Shown here piece by piece: positions 1 to 10,500 of a stretch of 64,000 bases of DNA (within the stretch, counting starts at the first letter, position 1; each line of letters begins with the position of its first letter). The notes under the pieces are model-generated. The model ran no database searches and had not been told where the DNA came from. It saw only the letters and a program-made list of their open reading frames with translations. Source of the DNA: Flavobacteriaceae bacterium UBA3611 (GTDB lineage: Bacteria; Bacteroidota; Bacteroidia; Flavobacteriales; Flavobacteriaceae); the NCBI GenBank assembly GCA_002375495.1, contig DFLU01000009.1:1773-65772 (forward strand), in the 5' to 3' direction. A program made the translations under genes and the position numbers.

Positions 1-1412
1 GTGCCACCACCGTGGTCACCGGTGAAGGTAGCACTCATCTCAACATCGCCAGAGGCCATTGCAGGGCCCGTGATGGTAGTTGGGGTGTCTATAAGGCCTA
101 GAGCGTCAAAGTTATAGGCCGTAAGTGGGCTTGATACCGATGTTTGAGTCGGTGAACCACCCGCTGTTGGACAGTTGTCCATAATCGTTGGCATCGGTAC
201 GGTAACGTTGGCACCACAAACACCAATATCGTTGCTCTGTACAATATCTGCCGGGCAGGTAAGCACCGGGTCTTCGTTGTCTACAACTGTTACGTTGAAC
301 ATACAGGTAGATGTGTTCCCGTCGCTGTCTGTAACCGAAAGTGTCACGGCCGTTGTCCCCACTGGGAAGGCCGAACCACTCGCTGGTGTCGCAACGATAT
401 CTCCGGAGATGTTCCCATCTTCGGTATCTGTCGCCGTACCAGCAAAGTTAGATACCGCTGTACATACACCTGGCTCGGTGTTGATCATGATATCTGCAGG
501 ACAGGTAATTACTGGAGCGTCACCAACCATAAAAGAAAATATAGTATGGCTTGTCCAATTTTGTGTTCCGTTTAATACCCAAGCTAAATCATTTTCATAA
601 CTAAAGTAAAATCTGTTATTACTATTCAAGATTGTCTCAGAAATTAAAACAGAAGCTTGAAAAACACCAGCAAGATCATAGAGATGTACTGAGTTTGTTA
701 CCACATCAAAGAGCGCATATTCAAAACCAGTCACACCCGTGTACCCAATACTCATTTCTGCGTAATCTGTACCAGCAGGAGTTGAAGTAATCACAGTAGT
801 CCCAATCGTTGCGTTGGTGGCACGGTCTACTCTGAAAATCCCCGGGGCTGACTCGTCGAAATAAATGATTTCATCATTGTCATAATCATAGTCCCCACCA
901 GATTGAGAATCTGGTTTGTTTGAACCAAATAAAAGCGTACTGCCATCTGGACAAGTAACAGATGAAGTTATGGCATAAACACCGCCAGAACCAAATCCAT
1001 TCGCTTCTGCTTGCATGGAATTTGGGTTCCACCAAATTCCTCTTTGGTCTACACCTACTGGAGATGAGCTATTAATAGCACCTGTAGTGGCATCATGACA
1101 ATGAATTGGTCTGGCAGTACTACCACCAGTTGAAGCATAGTACAAATCATCTATCGGATTGTACGCTATTGCCATAGGCGTATCGCTCGGATTTGGATTT
1201 TGGTCAAGCACTAAACCTGGCGTTCCATTCGTCAGAGGAGTTCCTGCCATTCTGCCCACTTGTGTTGCAGGGCTTGCAATAATAGTGTTCGCACTTTTTG
1301 TGCTTACACTAGTCTGTAATGTGGTGTCATCAACACTTTGCGCATGGGCTACAAAATGAGAAGACAGCAACATTGATATGGCACATAGCCATATCCATGT
1401 AATTTTCTTCAT
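1..1412 (-). CDS. Secreted HYR-domain protein, 3' end outside window
   Basis: The frame stays open from an ATG at 1412 to the window edge, giving 470 visible residues. It opens with a signal peptide (MKKITWIWLC..., cleavage probably after AHAQ). A region of about 270 residues follows, with phrases such as AIAYNPIDDLYYAS that suggest a beta-propeller-like fold. A complete HYR module (ITCPADI ... DSDGNTSTCMFNVTV) comes next, and then a second HYR opening (LTCPADI ... MDNCP). That second HYR is interrupted after DNC by unrelated sequence (YNFDALGLIDTPTTI...), the same point at which domains are inserted in the giant neighbour. HYR proteins of Bacteroidota are usually exported surface or adhesion proteins; a T9SS tail is expected but lies outside the window. 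The gene is 130 bp downstream of the giant adhesin and has its own promoter-like boxes. Function beyond a surface role is inference. Confidence 0.85.
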   Translation of the reverse strand, partial: MKKITWIWLCAISMLLSSHFVAHAQSVDDTTLQTSVSTKSANTIIASPATQVGRMAGTPLTNGTPGLVLDQNPNPSDTPMAIAYNPIDDLYYASTGGSTARPIHCHDATTGAINSSSPVGVDQRGIWWNPNSMQAEANGFGSGGVYAITSSVTCPDGSTLLFGSNKPDSQSGGDYDYDNDEIIYFDESAPGIFRVDRATNATIGTTVITSTPAGTDYAEMSIGYTGVTGFEYALFDVVTNSVHLYDLAGVFQASVLISETILNSNNRFYFSYENDLAWVLNGTQNWTSHTIFSFMVGDAPVITCPADIMINTEPGVCTAVSNFAGTATDTEDGNISGDIVATPASGSAFPVGTTAVTLSVTDSDGNTSTCMFNVTVVDNEDPVLTCPADIVQSNDIGVCGANVTVPMPTIMDNCPTAGGSPTQTSVSSPLTAYNFDALGLIDTPTTITGPAMASGDVEMSATFTGDHGGG

Positions 1413-1441
1413 AATTAAAATTTATTTTAAAGTTAGAGGCA

Positions 1442-1473
1442 CGAAAATACTTTTTAAATTATGGAATTCCAAA
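1442..1473 (-). promoter_or_regulatory. Promoter-like boxes upstream of the partial HYR gene
   Basis: On the minus strand TTTG (1473-1470) is followed after 20 bases by TATTTTCG (1449-1442), close to the Bacteroidota -33 TTTG / -7 TAnnTTTG pattern. It would start transcription roughly 25 bases before the ATG at 1412. No terminator hairpin is visible between the giant gene's stop and these boxes, so read-through is also possible. Confidence 0.4.
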
Positions 1474-1542
1474 CTGTTTTTCGATAAAAATTAAAAGACA
1501 AATACCCGATATTTAGAATTGTATGTTTAAGAAAAATAAAAT

Positions 1543-4500
1543 CTACTCTTTAACTAATTGTTTTGTAAGCTGTTGTGTTTCCGAAGTAATGAGTACCATG
1601 TAACTAGCACTCGCCAAATGCGAAATTGGCACGACGGTTTCCGCAGCATTATTAACAGCAAGATTTTGAACCAACCTGCCCGTCATGTCATATATAGCGA
1701 CTTCTTGAAGTTCGATTCTAGCAGGGTTGGCAATCACTATAAATTCGCTCGCTGGGTTTGGAAAAAGTGTTACCGTTTCCAAAGAAACTGTTGTATTGGT
1801 AGCCAATAATTCTTCTATGGTAAGTCTAAAGAAGCAATCAATTTCATTGCCTGAAGGGTCGGTTGCCGTAAAGTTGATCAGGTATTCTCCTAGATCGAGC
1901 ATCGTTCCCGGTGCTGGGTCCTGCTGTACGGTAGTTAAAGGGCCGCAATTGTCTTGGTACACGACGAGCCCATTTGCTACATAATCTGGAAGTGTATAAA
2001 GTCCATCAGATTGTACCACTTGGTCATCAGGACAAGTAATGGTTGGGTCTAGGGTGTCAACCACATTCACTACGGCCGTACAGCTATCGGTTACGCCATT
2101 TCCGTTAGTCACAGTAAGGGTCACTGTTACAGGCTTGCCCACGTCACTACAATCAAAGGTGTCTATGTCTAGGGAGAGTCCGCCACTACACGAAGCCCCT
2201 GTAGATCCTGCATCTATGCTAGAGGCAGGGATGGTTGCCGTACCGTCAATACCTAATGGAACGGTCACATTTTGACACACCGCAATTGGTGTTATATTTT
2301 CCTCTTCTATGTTAACTACTGCCACACACGAACTCATATTTCCGTTTACATCGGTTACGGTGAGTGTCACATTATTAGGTCCCACATCGTCACAGGTAAA
2401 GGTGTCTATATCTATTTCCAATAGTGCGATTCCGCAGGCATCTGTACTTCCGCCGTCTACATCGCTCGCGACAATCGTTGCCATGGCATTGGCATCAAGT
2501 ATTACTGTAATGTCTTGACAAATAGCTTCAGGAACTACGTTGTCTTCAACCGTAACAATTGCCATACAGCTACTGCTATTTCCAGAAGTGTCGAACACGG
2601 TAAGCGTTACCATATTTGGTCCAACATCTGCACACGTAAAAGTGTCTGTGTCGAGTGTAAGCGTATCGATAGCGCAGTTGTCTGAACTTCCACCATCTAC
2701 GTCGGCAGGAAGTATCGTAACAGTTCCTGTTGCATCTAATTGCACGGTAATATCTTGGCATACGGCAATAGGATCTATTGCTTCGGAAACGGTCACTATT
2801 GCTGTACAGGAGCTTGTATTGCCACTGTCGTCGGTAATGGTAAGGATTACGTCATTCGGGCCGATATCATCACAGGTAAAAGCCGTTTGAGAAGCCGAAA
2901 GCGAAGCGATTCCGCAGTTGTCGGTACTACCTCCATCAATATCTGAAGGTATCAAGGTTGCGTTTCCGCTAGCGTCTAAGATAAGCGTTATGTCCTGGCA
3001 AATCGCGGTAGGAGGTAACATATCTTCTACGGTTACCATAGACGTACACGTACTGGTATTTCCACTAGCATCTGTAACGGTAAGCGTGACGGTCTGTGGT
3101 GTGCCCACATCGGCACAGCTAAATGTGTTGGGCGATACGCTGCTAGAAGCAATGGAACAGTTGTCTGAACTTCCGTTGTCTATGTCGAATGCATTAATTA
3201 TTGCCATACCCGAGGCATCTAATTGAACGGTGATGTCTTGACAGACAGCAGTGGGCGGGGTTGTATCGGCCACAATAACGGTGAAGGTGCAGTTGCTGGT
3301 ATTAATCCCGTCTGAAGCTTCTAAGGTGATGCTGGTATTTCCCGAGCCTACCATGGTTCCGGGTGGGGGTGTTTGGGTGATCGAGACCGTGCCGCAGTTA
3401 TCTGTCGCAGTTGCTAAGCCCGTATAATCGGGTAGGGTGAACATACAATTTGCATCGGCCGTTTCATTTTGTGTGGGCGGACAAGTAATCACAGGAGGAG
3501 TTGTATCTTCTAGCGTCACTGTGAATGTGCAACTATCGGTGTTGCCGTTACTGTCTTCAGCAAAAATAGTGATCACGGTAGTCGTTGCAATGATGGTGCC
3601 TGGTATCGGGCTCTGACTGAGAAGTGGATTCGGGTCACAATTGTCAATTACAAAAGCTAGGCTTGTATAATCTGGTACAACGAACTCACAATTTGCATCG
3701 AGTATTTCATTTTGATCTGCTGGGCAGCTAAGTGACGGGGGCGTTGCATCTGTTGGTATCACATCGAAGGTACAGAAATCACTGTTTCCACTTGCGTCTG
3801 TTGTTGTTAGTGTGATGGTTGTGGTTGCTGAAATTACCGTGCCAGCGGGCGGATTTTGGGTAATTACAGGAGCAGGGTCACAGGCATCGGTTGTGGTTGC
3901 TAAGCTCGTGTAATCTTGAAGCGTAAACTGGCACGAACTGTCATAATCAACATTTTGGTCTGCGGGGCAGGTGATGGTTGGAGCAGATGTGTCGCTTACC
4001 ACAACATCGAACATACAGCTGCTTAGGTTGGTGCCGTCAGAAGCTTCTAGAGTGATTGTAGTATTTCCTATACCAACCACCGTTCCGGGTGCTGGTGTTT
4101 GGGTGATGGAAACTGTTCCGCAGTTGTCGATTGCTGTTGCCAAACCGGTATAATCGGGTAGGGTAAACATACAGCTGGCATCGGGTGTTTCGTTTTGAGT
4201 GGGCGGACACGTAATAGTCGGTGCTGTTGTGTCTTGTAGAATTACGTCGAAAACACAGCTATTTATATTTCCAGAGGCATCTTCGGCAACAAGTGTGATT
4301 TGAGTTGTGACCGTAAGTACTGTGCCAGCTATTGGACTTTGTGTCACAGTGGGATTTAAATCACAACTATCAGATACAGTTGCTAATCCCGTGTAATCTG
4401 GGAGAATAAACTCACAGTTAGCGTCAAGATCTTCGGTTTGATTGGCTGGACAGGTAATGGTTGGAGCTGTGTTGTCTTCTGGAATTACATCGAAAACACA

Positions 4501-7500
4501 AGTATTTATATTTCCTGAGGCATCTTCAGCAGAAAGTGTGATTTGCGTGGTGCCAGTAATGGCGGTGCCGGGAATCGGACTTTGTGTTACTGTTGGATTT
4601 GTATCACAACTATCTGAAACAGTAGCCAATGCGGTATAATCAGGTAGGATAAACTCACAATTGGTATCAAAATCTTCGTTTTGATCTCCTGGGCAGGTGA
4701 TGTCTGGTGCAGTCACATCTTCAACCGTAACAATTGCCGTACATGTGTCAGAATTGAGCGCATCATCAAAAACCGTTAGAGTAACGGTGACTGGATTGCC
4801 AACATCGGCACAGGTAAAGGTGTCTATGTCAACTTGATAATCTGTAACCGCACAATTGTCGGTACTGCCACCATCTACATCGGTGGCAACAATGGTTGCA
4901 TTTCCGAAGGCATCCAGCTGAATGGTAATATCTTGACATACGGCGACTGGAGCTTCAATATCGTTTACGGTTACGTCGAAACTGCACATACCTATATTTC
5001 CAAAAGGATCGGTATAGGTAAAAGTATTTGTCGTGGTGCCAACAGGGAATTCAGAACCAGCAGCTAGCCCGGCTGTTTGGGTGAGTAGGGAGGCACTATC
5101 AATTTCAAGAATGTATCGATAAGCACCCGCCGTAGGACTTATATCGTTCCAAAAACCATCTGTTCTCAATTGACTGTGATTTTCTCCAGTATCTCCATTG
5201 GGCTCGCTAGTAAACCAATTGTTGTACACAAAAGGTTCACCACTTTGCCAGACAAAATTTCCCTCTGAGGCAATGTCATTATATCCTATAATTGGCGTTG
5301 CATTTGGCGCCATTTGCTGAACTCTGTCGAATAAGAACGAGTTCATAACATCATCTTCAATGGTTACAACAAACCCCCCATTCGCAACCGCGTCTGCAAA
5401 TGCATCTGGAGGTAGAAATTTAGCGTCAGAGAGGTAATATATTTTTTTATTACTAGATCCAATTACTTCGAACCCAGGGATTGTACTCGTAATACAATTT
5501 TCAGAACCAAACACCGTATAGTCAACAGTTGCACCACATGCTAGTGGTTCGTTGTCAACAGTAATATCTGCAGGGCATGTTAGTACGGGGAGTTCAGTAT
5601 CATTTACAGTAATATTGAATGAACACGTATCTGTATTTCCGTTTGCATCGGTAACAACGAAGGTGTTGGTTGTTGTGCCTATAGGAAATAAGCTATTCGG
5701 ACTTAAGCCAGCAGTTTGTATGGTGGTTTGATTTAAATATTCTGAACCATCTACAGAAATAATGGCAGGGTACAAATCTGAAGGAGCAAAAAAGGAACCA
5801 CAACCAATATAACCCACGGCAGTTTCGGATGCATTATTATTGAGATATCCCATTAAAAAGTTTGCTGTTTCGGGGGTCACTACTTCAACAATAATGGTAG
5901 CATCTGAGGGTATAAATACATTTATAGGAACCTCCAATATTGTTGCATTAGCAGCTGGTGAAGCAACGGTATTGGTAGCATATGGTAGAACGTGATCGCT
6001 TAAAGGTGAATTGTAGGTAGTGATGGCATTAGGCAATTGATCATCCAGATAGATATTTACAGTTACGTTTTCGGCTGGATTCGCAAATGCTATACCCACT
6101 CTAATGGTATCTATAAAATAGTCGTTAGTAACACCTTCCGCAGCTAAATCAAAAATACGTACATGACTAGAAATAAAATCAACACAATCAAATCCAAGAT
6201 TTACAATTTCATCTACTTGAGACAATAATAAAGGGTTGGTTTGGTTGCAGTCTTCATTTGGAATAGGATAAGGGTAATCTACGTAAGCACCACAAAGACC
6301 GGGATCATTGTTTGTGGTAATATCGGCCGGGCAGGTAATAGTAACAGGTGTACTGTCTGTAATTGTGATATCGAAGCTACAGGTGTCAGTATTGCCTGAT
6401 GTATCGGTGGCTAAGAATGTATTGGTCGTGGTGCCAACGGGGAAATTAAATCCTGATGGTAAACCTGCAATTTGTTCGATACCTCCTGTAAGTTCGAGTA
6501 CATATCGTGAAACAAAAGCAGCGCCAATATCAACCCAGAAACCGTCGGGTCGCATGGCAACATAGTTTTCAGGCACACCCCCGTTTGGCTCGCCAACCAA
6601 CCAATTTTCGTATACAAACGGTACGCCACTTTGCCATTGGTAGGTTCCTTCTGTAGTTACATCATTTAATCCGATATAATAGGTTAGGCCAGGGGCAATA
6701 GCTTCTACCGCTTGGTTGATTAGGACTTTGGTTTCTTCATCTACAATCGCGGCTACCGAACCTCCCAACGAGATTGCGTTTGCGAATGAGCTAGGTCCGT
6801 CGTTAGTGCCATCAGATAGGAAATATGATTTTCCATTTTTCGAACCTAAAAACTGGAACCCGGCCGGTGTTGTTGGTGTTACGCCAATATTGTCTGTTGC
6901 CGTTGGAAAAGGATATGTTATAGGATTTATAGCACAATCACCTGCGATATCACTTGGGCAGGTAATCACGGGGGGTGTTGTATCTGCCAATTCTGGGGCT
7001 TCATAAGCACCAAAATCAACAATCACTGTGGTGTTGCTATCGCCGTCTACAATTCGGGTATTTCCGTTAAGGTCGTTAGGTTCCGTAACCACAGTATTAT
7101 CCCCAAGGTCTATTACTGGAGATGCTGTTTGCACCGTAAAATCGTTCGTTGCAGGATTGGTAAAGAGTGGGTCGTTGGCTGGGTTGGTACCATCAAGGCC
7201 GTTGCTTGCCGTAAGATCAAATCCTTTTATGAGCGAATGAGTAAAGTTTCCTGTAATAGCGCCATCTGAACTAATTTCATCATCGATACCATCACCGTCA
7301 TCATTATCCCAAAAAATTGAATTTGTAATATTTAAGGTTGAAGTTGCACTATTATCCACATAAATAGCTTCCCCAAAATTATTGTTAGAAGCGGTATTTC
7401 GGGTAAATGTACTTCCAATAATCTCTAGTGACGAGCTAACAGTATAAATGGCGCCTCCTCTTGCGGCGGCATTATCATAAAAAAGCGAGTTTTCAATAAT

Positions 7501-10500
7501 CATATTCGCGCTAAATAGCCTTATGGCACCATTGAGCGTAGAATTATGGTTTCTAAAAATAGAGTTGCTAATTCGAGATGTTCCTGTATCCCGGACATCT
7601 AGGGCGTTCACGTTAGTATCGAATAAGCAATTGTCAATAGTTAGATTTAGAGGAGCTAGTAAAAAAATAGCATAATCACCGGTGTTATTTGAAATAGAAG
7701 TATTGGATATAGTGATCACTTCATCTCCTCTAAAAAATATGGCTCCAGCAAAACCGCCTGCATTGTTACTAAAGGAAGAGTTATTGATAACAATGGTATG
7801 ATTTTGACGTGTGTTTGCCAGCGCTCCTGCAGCATAATTACTTGCGTTATCTGTAAATGTGCAGTTGTTTATGGTAAGATTAGCACCTCCTGCATATGTT
7901 TCAATTAACAAACCTGCGCCACTACGTTGAGCAAAATTCGGATTACCAGGGCCTTCATCGTTAAATCCGTCGCGTATGGTTAAACCATCTAATATGATTG
8001 GAGCTGCTATTGCAGTAATATATACTACATGAATAACATTATCTGCAGTAGTTGCGGGTACTCCAATATCGCCACTTAAAATCGTGGGGTAGGCGTTGAA
8101 GTCCCTTGTGCCTAAATCAATAGCCCCGTTAGTTGGTGAAAACCCGCCGTAAACAGAGCAGTTACCTGGAATATTAAAATTAGTATATCTATCGGTTGTT
8201 GTGGTAGGCAAGTAGGTGCCTTCTGCTACATAAATAGTGTCAAGTGCTGGGCAATCGTTAATTTGGGTAATTGCATCTTGAAGGTTGGTAAAGGCATTTG
8301 CCCATGACGTACCATCATTACTACCGGTGGCATTTACATCTACATACACTATGTTAGCAGGAAAAGCGGCACAGAGCGAATTTTCAGTGAGTACTACATC
8401 ATTACTTCCACTACCAGCATTGTAATTTATAAAAAAAGTTTGTCCATTAAATGGCACTGTTGCACCATTCGGCAACCCATTAAAAGTACCCACAATAGGT
8501 CCTCCATTATTTTCTATAAGCGTAATTGTTGTGCCATTCGGTACAGGTCCCGCTAGTCCATCTACTAAGTTAAGGATAGTGTTTGTAATATCTACGGTCA
8601 TTCCTGTTGCCACCAATTGACTATAATCAACACCTGGTGTAGTAACACCGTTTATAGCTAGCGTAAGTTCATCTCCTATAGAAAAGACATTATTTGAAAA
8701 ACCTAATATTGGTAATTGTCCTGGTCCCGTTACATTATTTCCGGCCTGGATTTCCCCTTGTAATGTTATTGTAGATAATCCTGCTATGTTATACGGCCCA
8801 GGTCCTGGATTTGGGGCAATACCAGCAGGGCCTGTTAGGGGGCCCGTTACAGCCGCTATATGTATAATGCCACCACCAAAGGCAGTGATTCTTCTGTCAA
8901 AACTAAATAGGGTAATTGCATCACTTGCCGCGTTTGCCGATGTTCCAGTAATATCAATATTTCCGGCGCCGTTAGTACCAATGTTAGCGTTCACAAAAAT
9001 ACCCGCGTTGTCTACACCAGCTGCATCTATAGAAGTTCCCATTATGATAGCATCACCACCTCCGGTACTTATATCTGAATTTACATAAACTCCTGTATTA
9101 CCATCTGTTCCTTGTCCACTAGTACCAGTAATAGTAACGGCTCCAGAATTCGATTGTATGTTTGAGCCTGAGTCTAATAAAATTCCGTGGTTACCCGAAG
9201 TTCCATTCCCGCCTGTTCCTGTTAATGAAATGCTTCCACTTCCTGAAGTTTGTACCGTGGAATTATTTGAAAGCACTATTCCCGCCCGATCCGACACCGT
9301 ACCATCTCCTACGGCCACTCCGGTCAATTCGATATTTCCTGTTCCTGTTGTACGTATCGTAGCACTATTATTTACTGAAATTGCTACTGTATTGATTCCG
9401 GCTAAGGTAGCTGCTGTATTTGCTCCAAAATTGATGTCTCCATTTTCTGCGGAAATATTAGCACCTGAATCTGCTACAATATTTTGAGAAGCAGTTAAGG
9501 TGATACTCCCTGCTAGCGTTGTTGAAACATCTTGGGTAACTGAAATAGTTCGTGCATTTATGTTGAAACTTCCTGAACCAATTGAAGTAGGGTTGGTTTG
9601 AAAGTTGGCATCATCATTGGCACCACCATTCACCGTTACATCTGCATTGAAGTTGGTATCAAGACCTTGAATGTTTACAATATCTGCACCAGTCCCACCA
9701 CTTAACTCTGTATTAATGGTTAAGCTGTTTGTTGGGTTTGTGAACGTAATATTTTCACCTAGGGTAGAGTCTATAAAGCTTTCATTGTCTGCTATATCAC
9801 CATCGTCGCTAAGCGTGATAGTTTCACCCACACCCGTAAATGTAAATATTCGGTCGGTAACGCTTAAATTATCAATAATAGGTTCTAAGCCTGTATACGT
9901 AATAACGGGATTCCCTGCTACTTCAACATTCCCGTCATTTTCATTTGTAAAAATATGTGCAACAGAAGCAAAAGTTCCGCCTCCTTGCAATCTTAAAATA
10001 TCACCAGGAGCTGAACTAATTTGTGTTCCGCCGTTGTAATTAATAAGGTCTAGAAAGTTTCCACCAGAAAAATTGGTAGTGAATGTGTCATCACCGCCAA
10101 GGGAATTAATAGCAATTATTCCTGTTACTGAGGCAATTGGCACGTCTACGGTATTAGGGTCTATTTGAATGGCACCCAGACCAGTAGTCAAAGTATTGTC
10201 TGGATCTGTAAAGCGGTAATTAGCTCCATCTATAACTATAGTAAGATTATCATCTCTATCATCATTGTCTATAAATTCTAAATCACCACTTGCTGTTACC
10301 ATGATATTAGATATTGCTACCATCGGACTCTCAAAAGGGCCAAAATCGACAGTGGCAGTACCGTTATTATCCCCATCAATAATTCTCGTATCTCCGTTAA
10401 GGTCTGTTGATTGCGTAACAGCTGTGTTATCTCCAAGATCTATTACTGGAGAGGTAGGTTGTAGGGTAAAATCGTTGGTGACGGGGTCTGTAAATTGTGG

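Noticed and set aside
2540..2890. Plus-strand frames of up to 116 codons (and many others) inside the giant adhesin
   Set aside because: They are antisense shadows of the repetitive Ser/Thr-rich coding strand, which contains few stop codons in the opposite frames.
1815..4950. Regular repeats considered as a CRISPR array
   Set aside because: The period is about 240 bp, the repeats are coding in one frame and there are no spacers or cas genes.
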